Below, piece after piece: positions 41,787 to 55,470 of a stretch of 64,000 bases of DNA. This DNA is from Chaetomium olivaceum (Eukaryota > Ascomycota > Sordariomycetes > Sordariales > Chaetomiaceae). The notes under the pieces were generated by a model. It saw nothing but the letters and a program-made list of their open reading frames with translations, searched no databases and was not told the origin of the DNA. The DNA is taken from positions 1-64,000 of the forward strand of contig JAYWVB010000091.1 in the NCBI GenBank assembly GCA_039881045.1, in the 5' to 3' direction. The position numbers and the translations under genes are program-made. The stretch's first letter is position 1. Each line of letters opens with the position of its first letter.

Positions 41787-42532
41787 GTCGGAGTCCGGCG
41801 GAGATGTACTTTTTTTTTCCCTTGAAAGTAAACAAGCGTCTTCCGCTCGAGTTGTTTCTTGAAAATGCAGGAACTCTTGCAAGGAGCCGGGTTCAACTCG
41901 GTATTAATAGTGAACAGCACACCGCAATGGTGAAACGTGATGGCTGGAAGAATACAGAAAGGAAAGAGTGACTGCAGCTGGGACCGAGGCAGCGAGCCCC
42001 GAATACTCCGAGAAACTCCTTGTGTAGCACCAAGACATGCAAGCAACACTGCCTCTTCCGTCTTAGCCAACGATGCGCTGCGGGGTTGAGGGAAACAGGT
42101 ACCCGGACCCCGGTTCGGCGCCGATCACCCTCGGCCCGGTTCCACCGGTCCGCTCCATGTATCTACAAGTAACCCCGATCCGTTCGACAGGAACACATAC
42201 CTATATCACAGGCCCCAATAGGCTGATGTACACTATGAATCACTGTTAAGAACTCAATTCTGTGATCGATAAATAAAGCTAAAGCAGCGACAATCATAAC
42301 ACCATGACCCGGATGTCCCCAGCCCCCGGTCCCCTTTCCCTTTTCCTACCCTGTCACTGCCTGCCCCCAACCGTTGGCATGCACATTGTATTACAAAACA
42401 CCATCCCCAACGCCACACACACCCAAGGAAGGAGGAACCATTGCTCCCTCAACAAAGACCAGCCAAAGCCCTCGAAACCTATCACACCCCTCAAAATCCA
42501 CCACACCCCACCCATCCATTCCCCTCTCCATC
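41787..42532. other. Intergenic region
   Basis: 746 bases between the TRA1 stop and the start of the acetoacetyl-CoA synthetase gene, both on the - strand. It holds the synthetase promoter and the TRA1 3' UTR. Nothing else is recognised. Confidence 0.5.
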
Positions 42533-45500
42533 TTACAAATACGGCATCCACAGCGCGTCACACATAGCCAAGTTCATCGGATTGACCGCCTTGGCCACCA
42601 GGTCAATAACGGTCTGGTGCGCGGGTAGGTTCCCCGCGGGCGCCTGCGCGAGCGACACAGCCTTCTTGACGATCATATCGCTGTTGGCCTGGACGGTCTC
42701 GCGCAGCTGGCTCTCGGCGAGCGGGACGGAGCGGTGGGCGCTGGTGAACCAAAACATCATCTCGTCGCGCACAAACAGCGTCAGCGCGTGCTCGAGCTGG
42801 AACTCGGGCTCCGTCAGGCAGCGCGCGATGGCCATGACCGACGACGCAAAGATGCCCTCGGTCGCGAGCGGGCCCATGAGCATCTGCAGGTTGGGCGTGA
42901 GCCGGAAGGGGACGGGTTCCTGGTTGTGGAAGTACGGCCGGTTGGCCGCCATGAACGAGATGAGCTCCGACGCCCAGATGTTGCCCGACCCGCGCGCGAT
43001 GTTGATCTTGTGCGGGTACCGCTTGTCGATGTGCAGGATGTACGTCATGAACGTCACCGCCGCCAGCTGGTACGAGAAGCGGCGCCGGAAGAGCCAGAAC
43101 TCGGAGAATTCGGGGAACGCGCCCTGGAAGTACTCGAGCGCCACCGAGCTGTCCACGTACTTCTCCTGGATCGCCCGCATCACCTCCAGCCGCGCCGTGA
43201 CTGCGTGCTCGGCTGGTTTCTGCAAGTCATAATCGGTCAGCCCGTGTCCGCCGACAGGGTTAAGCGGGTTACTTACGGGTCCCTTAGAGTCCACCAGCCC
43301 CCGCAGCTTCTCCATCGTGTAGAGCACCGGCTCGTCCTTGGGGATGCCATGCCGCCGACAGTGATCCTCGTAGATACCCTGCAGCGTGATGTATGTGGTA
43401 TCCTCTTGCACGATTCTTATGTGCGGCGCAAGAGGAACCATCAGCGGCAGCGTGAACTGCAGATCCCGCCGACGACTCTCCTTCTTACTGCTGAGCGTCT
43501 GGTTGAGCTGCCGGAACAGCTGCAGGATCCGTTCCTCCCTGCGGCAATGCCGCGCTGCGGGGTGCTGCACCGCAAACGGATGCACGCTGCCGTCGTGGCC
43601 ACGGATCTTGAGGCGCCGGTGTGACGCGCCTATGGTCCGCACTAGGTCGACGTTGGGCAGGAACCTGTCAATGCGGACGAAGTCCTGGTTCTTATCCTTG
43701 TGTTGCAGGTACTGGCCCGGAACCTCGACGTCGTCAAACTTCTGGTACCGGAACTCGCTCAGGTGCGGCGAATAATGGGCAAAGCTCTCAAGCGGCACCG
43801 GAGTCGCCCGCCGGTCGAGTTTCTCCTCAAACTTGTCGCGCCACTTGCGGAGGTTGTGGATGTACTCGTACATGGTCGGCTTGACCTTGACAAAGTCCGC
43901 CTCGAATGTGCCGCGAATGTGGCTCGGTAGGATCGTCTCGGCGAATCGCGTTATGTTGTTCTCCGTGGCAGGCGGAAGCTTGACGTCCCGGGCATATGAA
44001 GTCGGCATGCGGCTAACATACGCAAGGCCGTCGTTCAGGAGCGCCACTATGAGCCTGTACGCGTCCTCATCAGGCGGGCACTTAAAGTGCTTCTGAATCT
44101 GGTCCACCATGGTCTCCATCGACAACGCGAGCAACGGGAAAGCAGTCTTGAGGACGCTCATAATTTCCTCCGTCAGCTCCCAGGGCTTCTTTTGGGACCC
44201 GCCCGCCTGCTCGCCTTGTGCCGTTGCACTGGTTGCGGAAGGCGGTGCCGTAGGAGTGCTCGCAGGGTCGCCTTCGGCCTTGGGCTCCGTCTTCGCGTCC
44301 CCGTTAGCTGTCGCGGGGCGGGAATCGCTGCTGCCGGCCGCCGGGTCTTTCTTAGTGAGCTGCGGAGAGCCCGGCTTGTTGCCCGCGGCCTGCCCACGCC
44401 TTGCCCGTTCCTTGGCATCCTGGTTCTTCTTGATCACGAGCATATCCTCGCGGTTCGTCCGGAGTTGGAAGTACAGCGCTTGCGGGTAGGTCTTCGCGAT
44501 CTTGAGGAGGATGCTTTGCACCCGGGGCGCTTCCTTGTGCCCGAGCCCAATCAGCAGCTGCGGGATGTACGTGATCCACCACCAGACAAGAACCTCTCCC
44601 TTGAAGTCATCGAATCCTTGCGAGATCGTGCCGCTCGCGTCGTCGAGGCTCAACAGCCACAAGACCCGCGCAATCAGCTTCCTCGACTTGTGGTTCTTGT
44701 AGCTGGACGCGGCTTGCAGGTAGCTGGTAACGGCTTGCTTGGCCGCCGACAGGTCAGTCGGGTTCTCCTTGAACTTCCTGTCGTTGAAGTAACCCCATTC
44801 TGCCCACGCCTTTGCCGCCGTGATGTCAAAGTAGAGAGCCGTGCCGTACGCGCCGTCGGCCTCCTCCTTCTGGTTGAGCTTCTCCAAGAACATGCCCTTC
44901 AGGGTGTAGAACTCAGCCTTCTGCGGCGCGCTGAAGTAGTTGAGATTGGTGTTATTGATCACGTCCAGCCCGCTCGTCAGTTCTTCGGGGTTCTGGTAAT
45001 GGCACTTGGCCTGCTCCCTGAGCTTGAGGAAGGCTTCTTGGATCTCGATGTTGGGAAGCGTGTAGATGCGGCTCAGCTGACTGATGCAGACATCTGGCAG
45101 CGCGTGCTTTCTGGCGACGTGAGCAAACCGGTTGATGATCCACGCGGTCTCGTGGTATCCCCGGTACGCAAACGAGACACCTCCCGGGTTTTGCGATTGT
45201 GCGGGCACGAGTTGCAGGTATGTTCCGTTGATGAGACCAAAGATGTGCTGCCTCCACGTCACCAGGTCTTGCCATGCGACAATGTCGTCCCATGTGTTCG
45301 GTAGTCTGTCCCTCCACGACCCAAGAAGCAACTTCAGCTCGCCAGACTTAACGTCGAGATTGTTGGCGTTTGTGCTGTTGAGGCTTTGAGAGATGACACT
45401 AGCGTCGTGGAGCTCAACAAGCTGCTGGAAGTTCTGGAGAACCGGAATATGAGCCGAGGTGAGCCGCTTCGGCAGCTGGTGCCACTTCCTGATTGACAAC

Positions 45501-48500
45501 TGGATTGCCTCATCGACCACTCGGTTAAAGTCTGGCATGTTCTCCTGCTTGTTGTGCAGCTTCAAGAGAGACATAAACGCCTGGAAGAACGATCTCCTCG
45601 GCGTTGGCGCGTCCATGACCCCCTTGATGAGCGTATCCAGCTGGTCGCGGTTGTCCTGGTTCTGCCAGTACTCGGGGTTCCGCCATGCGCACTCCAAGAG
45701 CAGATCCTGGAAATTCTCGTGCTTCGCAAAATCTTGGAGGACCTCCCATTGCTGGAGCTTCTGCGCGCAAAGCACCCAATGGTCTTCCCAGAGCATGTAT
45801 TCCGACTCGGAGAAGGGAATGACGCCAGTCCTGGCCTTGATCTGAGCAGTCTCGTACATGCGCTGAGCCTTCTCCCACATGCCGTGTTGCTCGTAGGATA
45901 GCGCAGCATTCGTTTCCACAAACTGGCAGCGGCGGCGCCACGTTCCGTAAAATAGATCATCTTCGCCCAGTGAGGCGTACAGATCGAGCAAGGCGTCCAG
46001 ATTGCTTTCCCGGACGGCTGCAGAGTCGATCTGAGGCTTCATAGCCGAGTTCTCCAACTGGCAAAGCGCCGTGTACCACACATCGTACGTCTTGGCCTCG
46101 AACTTGAGAACATGTGGCGGCATCTTGAGGTGCGGCCACGTTTTCACGGCCGCAGTCACGAGTGACTGAACCACATTCGGCCGCTTGTCCATTTGGCGCG
46201 CATGGTAGTCCTTCATAAGGAGTGCCACCAAGCCGCGCTCAAGTTCGTCCCGCTCTTCCTTAGCCGTTGCAGACCAGAACATTGGGAAAAGCGTCACCCA
46301 GAGCTCGTTCGCGAAGGTGTTGTCAATGTGCTGCAGCTGGGTTATAGGGTCGAGGATGTCCCGCACCCTGACGTCGCCGAGCTCCGCCACAAAGCGACGA
46401 TGGTTTGCCATGAAGGAGTCGTATTTGTCGTCACTGATACTGGTCGGCTCGCGGCTGTCCTTGGCATAGGTGCCAAGCAATTGAGAGATTTGCAGGGTCC
46501 GGAAGTCTTCATGGTGGAGTTGGATGACGGGATTCATGTCGACGCCGCCCAAGAGAAGTTGAGATGCTTGGGACAACCAATATGACTCCGCCAGCGTGTC
46601 CCAGTTTTGCCGAACAATGACATAACCCAAGCGGAGGCTTGCCGTTTTTGAGAGGGACTTGTCGAAGATGTTCATGAATTTATTGCGCATTTCGACGTCT
46701 TGGGCGCGAGTGCCGATGAGGAAGGCGTGCTCCATACGGACCGTCAGTTCGGTTCTAGCGATCTTGGGGTCCTCATAGATGCGGAGGACAAGCTCAAGGA
46801 ATTTCATCAACATGGTCTGATCCTGGCGGTGCTCAAACGATATCATCTTATGCAGTACTGCCGTCTTCTCCTTGAGCGTGGGCCATGTGCCTTCGGACCG
46901 GAAGACCCAACCCTCCACCATCTCCAAGATCTTCTCGCAAAGACCCACGTGGAGTGACTTCTCGACGATGGTTGCCAGAACGCTGAGGAAGGGTCGCCTG
47001 TTGTCGCCGAGGATCTCCATGCGCATTGCGGTGACCTCGATCGCCTTGAGGATCAAACCCGTCTGGATCTCGAGGTCATAGGCATTCATCTCGGTCGCCG
47101 CGTTCGGGTCTTGCTGGGGACGGATGCCACTCGCCTGCGCCAGTGCCGCGTAATGAGAGACGTGATCCCGGGCAAGCTTTGACTGCAGTGACTTCATGAT
47201 GGCGGGGATGTGCTGATCAATGGTGGACGGTTTGCGGGATCCAAGTGACCACAGGATATTGATACCGGAGACATAATTCGACGCAGCCATGCTCTCCGTG
47301 GCGATGCCCGAGAGGAAGGTGATAACCTCCGAAGTTTGCGCTTCCGACTCGCCATCCGCGTCCGCATCTTCCATAGGAACGTCCTCCGGCACTGCATCCA
47401 GAATACGTTTGACAATCGGCTTGATCTCGCGGCCGCCGTCGTGGTCCTTGTCGGCCATGTTCAGGCAGTCTTGGATCTCTGGATGCTCCGACTTCAAACA
47501 CTTCTCCAAGATCTTCTGCACGTGGGCCGTGTGCTTCAGAATCCATTCATCAGACTTGAAGTTGAGGATGATACGGACGACCTGCAAGGTGTTGATGATG
47601 TTGGTGATGAACTTGTCATCGTACTTGTCCGTGTCCGAAGGATCGGCCGACAGGAGGCCGGCGGACTTGGTGCTGGCCAGGACCACGTCGGTGACGTTGG
47701 GGAACAGATCCACGTCCAAGTCGCCCCAATACTGCGGCTGAAGGAGGTTGTATAGCAAGCTCATGGCCCTCTTACAGAGCTCCGTCGTCGGCGAGGGTAG
47801 CGCCGGCGTGGCCGGATCGCGTGGCTTGGCGGAGGGAAGCTGGTACCGCTCGTTCAACTGGGCAATGAACTCAACGAGGTACTTGACCATCTTATGGCGG
47901 ACCAGAGGAGGGATCTGAAATTCTGCTTTCTCCGGTTGACGCGCGGCCAAGGGGGAAGATACCTGCAGATCCTCCAGCTTCCGCTTCTTCGTACCGGGTG
48001 ACTCGGTGACGGCGCGAAGTGGCTCGCTCATCTTGCCTTCGACGCGTCGCTCCTCCCACTGCCAGATTAGCCACATCATGTTAAGCGCAAGCTTCCGGCT
48101 TTCGTTGGACGGGTTGGGCGGTGATGCCACTTTGCGGAGGCACTGGATGATTAAGATGGCAAACTTGTCCCGAGTGTGGTAGAACAAATCTGGGTGCCGC
48201 ACGAGAAAGTGGAAGATGCAGGTCATCTGCTGTACGTTCTGGCTTTCCTCAGAAAGGATACGGCGCGGCGCCACTGCCCAAACGGGGTTACGCTCAGTCA
48301 GTGCCGTGTTGCACCTCTTGGGCATAACTGGTGCCATCAACTCTAGCGCTTGCGTAACAAGCGCCCGGCCCTCATTTTGATTAGTTTTCAGGAGGGAGAA
48401 GTAGATTTGAGTGACAATCTTAGCTGGTGTCTCGTAGTGTGCAATGAAGTACCCTATGACCACATACGCCGCATGTTTGTTGATGACGTCGTCGAGTCGA

Positions 48501-51500
48501 ATGTAGGTCCAACCGAACTTGATGAAGTCCTTGCGGGCATCTTGAAGGATGGCATGGTGGTACTTGACGATCATGGCTGAGAGCTGGAGCACCTCCATGC
48601 GGGTGTGGTCGATACGCGGATGCGACAAGTCTTCCTGCGGATCAGGCAAGTTGACCTTCCAGATCTTGGTGTTGATCGAGTCAATGATGGACTTGTCGAG
48701 GAATCGTGGGCCTTTGCTCGGCTCGCCGCGATTCCAGTGCCGCATCACGTCCATGGCGACAATGGGGTTGACGATGTTGTGGAGCAGATACCACTTTGTC
48801 CGTTGTGATGCAGTCCTCCCGGCGTAGATTTCAAGACAGCGGAGCACAGCGGACCTCCAGAACTCAATCGAGTCGCTGCAGATGATGTGCTTGTAGATGT
48901 GAGAGAGCAAGGCAGGGGTCTCACGGAAGTCATCCGCCGTGATGGACTCGACGAGGCCGAAGAGCGGGTCAAGGTCCTTAGCATTCCGGGCCAGAGCCTT
49001 GGTCAATATGGCCATGAGCTGCTCGGAGGCCTGATCGGCCGGGAGCCGGAGACTCGGCGGCAAAGTATTGGCTTTCAGATTCTGCTCGAGCTCCTTCCCA
49101 ACCTGCTTCAGCCAATCGATGTAGTCCTTGTTGTCCAGCCATGACAAGGTGTTGGGGAATTGGCAGAGGGCGTCCAGCATGTTGATGGTGTTGATGGTGG
49201 CGATGAATTTGGTGTCCTTGCCCTGGTTGATCGAGTTGTTGCACGTTTTGATGATGAACTCGACGTTCGCAGCACCATAGTCCCGGAGAACTTGGCTGTC
49301 TTGGTGCCGCAGCACCTGAGACAGGAACCGTCCATACTTCAACTCCTCGAGCTTGCCAAGAGTGAAAGCCCAAACGTCGGACGGGTACTTGTTAAGGTAC
49401 TTGTACAAGGGAACACGGAAGGGGCTGTGGTGTGTCCTGCGCAGTTTCTCCTCGAGGTCCAAGACGTTATCGATCACTCGCTCCTTAAACTGTTTGGCGG
49501 CTTCGGGGAGCAGATGGAAGATGTTAAAGACGGCGGCAATCACCTTCAGGGAGTTGTGCTGCTCGAAAAAGGTGAATGAAATGGTCTGAAGGAAGCCTGG
49601 CTCGGCAATCTGCTTCACGTGTTCGAGAAGACGCGCGCCGATCTCCACCTTGAAATAGGTTGTCAGTAGCCGCAGTAGCCGGCCGAGATTGTCCAAGCTA
49701 TGAACAGTCAAGCGCTTGGCATCCTGTAAACTGGCGAGGACGGGTCGGAGACCAGACTGGAGAAGATCCTTAGGCAGCTTGCTAGTCTGTTGGAGGACCG
49801 AGCGCAGCGCATCGTTGGCAGCTTCGATTGTCGGGGGGGAATCGGAGTATAGGCACTTGAAAAACACCGAAACAACCTTGACCCTGGTCGGATTGTTCAC
49901 ACTGCCCCCAAACTCGTCGAAGCCCATTGCACTGCGGAGGATGTTGATACAAGAGACGCGGAGATTGACTATGAAGTCGTGCGTTCTGAATTCGAGCATC
50001 TTCCCCGCCAGCGACTCGTCACTTGCATCCGCCAACGCCAACGATTCCATCAACAGTCGGTTAAGGTTTTCATCGAAAGCAACAAAGTCCCGCTTCAACG
50101 ACATGTAGTAGGTGACTGCATCAATAAAACCGATCTGGATGGCGAAAGGCAGAGCCCGCAGGGGTTTCGCGTAAATAGGTTGCAGCAGGTGCTTGCGATG
50201 AGGCTCGAGAAGCTCCCAGACCTCGGCCCCAGCTGCCTTGGCAATCAACTCCAGAGATCTCCGTGCCGTGTCTCGAACATGACGGTTCATATGCGACAGT
50301 TCTCCGTTGAGGATCATAATAATTTGGGCAACGCGGGAGTGTTTCGGCGGCGCCTGTGGCGGCTGCGGTGCTGCTGATGGTGGGGCAGGCAAGCAGTCCG
50401 CCTTGGTGATGCTTTTCGTAAGCCTCGTCAAGAGGATTTCGAGTGTGATTTGTGCCGACCTTCTCGTCTTCTCAGGGAGATCTAGGGGCATGTCCTTGAC
50501 GACGTAGATGAGGGCGCGGACGAACTCGATCTGCTTTGTCGCAATCCAGGCGTCGCCAAGCTCGACGTCAGTCAGCAGGGCCTTGATCCCCAGGGTTCCG
50601 CCTGTTTTGGTGAACCACTCCTCTTCATAGCAGCCGTGGCAGAAGGTAGATGCTAGGCTGTTGAAGAGGGTCAGGCGGGCGACGTGGGTGGGTGATCCGA
50701 AGATGATGACTGCCGAGTTGTACATTTCTTTGATGAGACGCTCGGCGGCATCGCGGACGTCCGGGCTGTCGGAGGCCATGGACTCCAGGATCGCGTCCGA
50801 GAGCACCCGGCTGTCGAGGAAAAGAAGACCTTCGCCTGACTTTGTATCAAAGGGACTGTAAGCCCTCTTCATGTCAGCTAGCGCCCGCCCAACCTCGATG
50901 ATAGTGAAGTGGCGAGCGAGGTTGAGGAGTAGCGCATCCACCTCGGCCTTGAAATCGGGAATTGACTGAGCAAACATGAGAGCCTTGATCAGGCGCTTGA
51001 GCAAGTGTTCCTCGTCGTCCTTCTTGGCCGTTGAGCGCTCACGATCGGAGGTCTCAAAGATGGAGACGTCGACAGTTTTGTTGCGGTTGACAAGGTCCTG
51101 GGCCTGGAGGCGGACAAGGCGAGGGAAATCTTCAGGGAGGTTGTCAAAGCCGACCCTCAGCTTGACCTGAGCGATAATGAGATTCAAGGCCTGCCTCTTA
51201 TAATAAGGGTCATATTGCTTCGACAACGATGGTGATGGTCCCTTGGCTGGCCTCGGCACCTCCATCAGGTTTTGGATGGCCAAGTCAATCCCGAGATGCG
51301 CCGGGAAGGCCCTGTCCCGCTTCGATCCAGTGAGCCGAACATCGAAGCTTGACCGATCGTCGACGTATTGTTGGAATGTGACTGGTAGGGCATCTGTCAT
51401 GAATTTTCGATTTCGACCACCCAGCTTTCCGAGAATGCGAAGAGTAGTGTGGGCGTGGAAATGGCTGTATGGGTGAGGCTTCAGGTGGTCGAAAAGAGCT

Positions 51501-54228
51501 GTCATGAGCTCATCAATCACCGGGGCCATAATCGGATCCAGGTAGTCGGGCAGTGAGGTTGTCGACGCACAACTCCAGAGTCCGAAGCCCTTGACCAACC
51601 AAATCCGTGCCTGCTCGCAACGCCACCACCAAGGGACGCATCAGGAAGCTGAGATGCGGCAAGAGGTTACTTAGCCGAGCCGGAACGGTGAGGCAGAGCT
51701 CCACATAGAGATCCCGCTCGGCAGGCTTGCGGGCAGCCAAGAGAAGGTTGTTAAGGACGTCGAGCAGCATCTCCAACAGTGGCAAAATCTGTTTGTAGAG
51801 GTGCTCAAACTTCCCGCCCCCTATACTCCTAAACAAAGATCGGAGTAGAAGGAAGTAGTTCATCGGCTCCTCTGCTTTGGTCGACAACTCGATAGACTTG
51901 GTCACGATGTCGACGACGTGTGGAAGAAGCACCTGCTCGTTTTGGGCCGCGAAGAGGGTGACAGCCATGAACGCTAACTTGAAAAGTCGAAGGAGGATGG
52001 ATGACTTCTTGATGTCGGCGGAGCCCACGTCTTCGATGCGCTCCATCAAGAAACGCAGCAGCATGCCGCAGAAGCTGGGCGAGGTTGCCTCGCTGGCGAG
52101 GAAGAATTGGGGGATATGAAGGAGGGCGGTGTGCTCATGAATCATGTCGTAAAGTCGTGGAATCTCCTGCTGGAATACCTCGTGGAATGTGGCAGGGTCA
52201 ATACAGTGAAAGACTGTCGCAAAGGTTTCGAGAAGGTCCTTCTCCTCCTTGGTGCTCGAAATCATGTAAAAGTTGGCCATGTATTCGACGGGCGAGCTGT
52301 ATGGCGACTCGGCCGCCGGCTTCTCAATCTCGTAGTACCGGAATACGTAAGCACCTTCGCGAAATAGCTTGACGATGACCTTAACTTCCTCGGCTGTGAA
52401 GCCGTACGCCACATCGGTCCAGTGGGGGGGGGCACCAGTCAAATCCACCGTGCCTGGCTGATTGCAGCTCTTCAGTTGGTAGAACGTGTTCTTCAGGCCA
52501 TTCATCAGATTGCGGAACAGGAACTTGTTGTCGACAACTGGGTCGGCGGCGCGGTCCCGGGGATTGGAGGCCTTGATCGGCATGGCATTGAAGATGTCGA
52601 CCTCGTCCCATTCTGGTGGGTGCTCCTTATCGGATAGATAGGTCTCTGGGGCGTTTTCGGCCGCTTGCTGGGCATACTGCTTCGAAAGTTTGACAGCGTT
52701 CAGATATTGCCTGTTCATGGCGGCAAACTTGTCGCCGATGGCATTAAGAATCATGATGAGGTAGTGGCGCGCATCAACCTTGTTGGGCATCCGGGCGATG
52801 AACTCGGCCATGTTGAGGAGGAGCTTGGCACTCATGGTCTGGAAGCTGGTCCCCGGGAAGTTATCCTGAAGGTTTCGCGTGTAGACCTCGACCGTCTTCC
52901 GGATCTGGTCGGGGGTGAGGCTCTCGCGGACATGGTGGATGAGATCGGCCAGCATGCTGTACGCAAGGGGTCGCATGGTCTCGTGGACCGTCAGGCCGTC
53001 CCCGATGAGCGTCCTCTCGTCCAACAAGGCGTCAATTTTGGGAAGGAAGATTTTCCTGAAGTTGAAGTTGATGATGTGCCGAATAGCTACCAGCAGCTCC
53101 TTTCTAGCTCCCGACTTCTCTCTAGGGCAGTCTTTCAAGAGACGGACCGTGATCTCGGGTAGCGACGGTAGGAAATCTGTGAGATTGTTCGAGTATTGCC
53201 GGAGCAAGTAGGCCAGGAAACTCATGGTCTTGACCTGGGCGGTGATGAACTCCCCAAACGCAGCCCGGTTCTTGATATTGGGGCTGACTCCGGTGTGGAT
53301 GGTACCACGAGCAGCGGCGTCCCTGTGCGCTTGGTCCTGGGCCTTGGCCTGGCAGAGCAGAGTCTGCTTGATCAAGGGCACGAATGCCTTGACATTATTC
53401 GCAACACTCGCCCGATGAACCTGAAATATCGAGACGACGATGATCGGACACTCGGCCAAGACCTTGAAAGATTGCATCCCCCGTAGCAAGGTGCGGTTCG
53501 ACTGCTGACCGGGGTCGACGCTGAAATCGGGGGCTCCGGCGGCAACCGGCGACCCAGCCCTAGGGGATTGCTGATGCGGCAGGAATGTAGTCTGCGTGCT
53601 GCCCGGTGTGGATGGCGGCACCGGTGCCGCAGCCGGGGAGATGTTGTCTAGCTGCTCACGGACGACCTTATCCATCTGGTCAAACAGGTCCTGAATCAAG
53701 GACAGGAATGCCTGGACCTTGTTACCCATTATCTTGTGTTGGTGCCGCATGATGTCCGAGATGATCTTGACACACAAGACAGCATTGTCCTCGTTGTCGT
53801 TACGGACGAGCTGCATCAAGAGATCCACGACCTCTTCCGCGTAGGGTTCGAACGGCTCGGTGGGCGATAATGACGTGGGCAGTCGGTGCAAAATCTCGAG
53901 CACGCAGTTTCGCAACTTTTGCGCGTTGGCCTGATCGGGCGCAGAGGTCTGAAGGACGCATGGCTGGCGAAGGATATTGATGAAGGTGGGCATCAATCGC
54001 TTGAGGAAAGCTGCGTAGCTGGGGCCCGCCGTGTAATGATCGAGACTGTCGCGCAGCGCAGAAGCCGCCTCGACCTTGAGCCGGGGCTCTACAGGACGCA
54101 CTATGGTTAGTCTCGGAGGCGCGCAGGCAATCGCTACATAAGGGGCAGGAGTTGTGTTGAGGGTTCAACCTACCTGTTTCTGGGACACTCAGCTTCCTCA
54201 CCACATCCTCGATAAGACTGCTCGCCAT
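42533..54228 (-). CDS. tra1: TRA1 (TRRAP), PIKK-family activator-binding subunit of SAGA/NuA4; one frame break
   Basis: Three exons, 54228-54174, 54100-43277 and 43219-42533, give about 3854 residues, normal for Tra1. It is the large HEAT/TPR scaffold contacted by transcription activators in the SAGA and NuA4 acetyltransferase complexes. The start MASSLIEDVVRKLSVPET splices to VRPVEPRLKVEAASALRDSL. HEAT regions include VYTRNLQDNFPGTSFQTM and TLRILGKLGGRNRKF. The FAT region has WAEWGYFNDRKF. The C-terminus holds a PI3K-like pseudokinase domain (LKIRGHDGSVHPFAVQHPA, YFQGAFPEFSEFWLFRRRF, NIWASELISFMAANRPYF) and FATC-like end MNLAMCDALWMPYL. Intron 43276-43220 is 57 nt, stop-free and in frame. 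At 51548-51550 one extra C (GGG on +) breaks the frame between LELCVDNLT and DYLDPIMAPVIDELM. Confidence 0.96.
43220..43276 (-). other. 57-nt in-frame intron of TRA1
   Basis: It starts gtaagt and ends cttgcag, with ctgacc as a likely branch point. Its length is a multiple of three and it holds no stop, so it would add 19 residues if retained. Removing it joins VDSKGP to KPAEHAVTARLEVM, which fits Tra1 proteins better. Confidence 0.8.
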
Positions 54229-55470
54229 GATTGCGACATCCACCCTTCCGGGCGGTATGGCGACAGCTTATATCGCCCTCGCCGATGTCTTAGATATCGC
54301 CAACTTCGAGATCGGCCGGGGGCACGCGGGAGTTTTCGATGGTGACAGGGTGGAAATGCTATGGTACATCCGCCGAGCTGTTGATGGAGAGATCGCGTTT
54401 AAATGTATCGTCGCTCCGTAGCTCGATAAGGGAGATGGTTCGTGGGGCGCAGAACTGGCCGGAGCATTAAAAGAAAATTAGAGTCCTGAAATATGTCCTT
54501 GAACAGAACGTAGAATGGAAATAGTATCTGCTGCCGAGAGGGGCAGGTGTAGAAGCATGTGTGGGAGGTATCTTGAGGTCCGTGGAGGTATGTTCACTGC
54601 AGGCAAGGCTGCGCTTCGCGCTGCGCGTAGATCGAAAATTCCCAAGCACCGTAGGTCCGGGGGATGCTGCCGCGAAATCAAAATCCGCTAGGCATGCAAC
54701 ATTTATATTCCGGCGAGCCAAGACAATGAGGTAACCGTCCCATTGGTCGCCCGGCTGGGGGCTTCACCAGGCTGGGCAACGGGCAGCCAAAGCCACTTGG
54801 CATTCGAGGTGCTCAGATCACTTATCTTATCAAAGCTCGAGGCCCCACCATGGAACATGGAACAATGGAGCCAAGAATCCATTGTGGAGCTCAGGCCCTG
54901 CGGAACCTGGGACCTGGAAGTGGCTCTCAAACCCCAGATTGCCCAGCCGAGCCGCAGTTCCAACGTCAACTTGAAGACAGCACGTCACAGGAGTCTATCA
55001 GTCGCCCCAAAATAAACACAACGAAGAAAAAGCGCACATCAAACAATTATCACATTAATTTTCAAAGTGCCATATGCGTGCGTTCAAATGAATGTATTCT
55101 TTGTTCTTAAAGGAATGACTGTCCTCAATCACCACCCACTCTAGCCTCTACCCAGGCTCCATTTAAAGAAGGAATGTCTAGCTCAAAAGCTGCTCCACCG
55201 TCTATCTCTGTAAAATCTATATTGTCGTCCAAAACGAATGTCCCTTTGTGTTGCTGAAGCGAGTGCATCCCCCTATCTCCATGCTCAGGTACCTAAGCAT
55301 GAGTAGGCCCATTCCCCACCTGGTTAACGAATGTGTTATTGAACGAGTGACCCAGTCCCGACCATGCTGAAATGTAACGACTGTCCCAGGGGTATGCGTG
55401 ATGCCCGTGTTCCTATCTCTCCGCTCTATAGCGCGTTTGAAAGCAAGAAAATCTGCGCGCTGTTGTTGGC
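54229..55470. other. Intergenic region
   Basis: 1.2 kb between the TRA1 start and the LPMO 3' end, both on the - strand. It includes the TRA1 promoter. Open frames are short and without domain signal. Confidence 0.5.
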
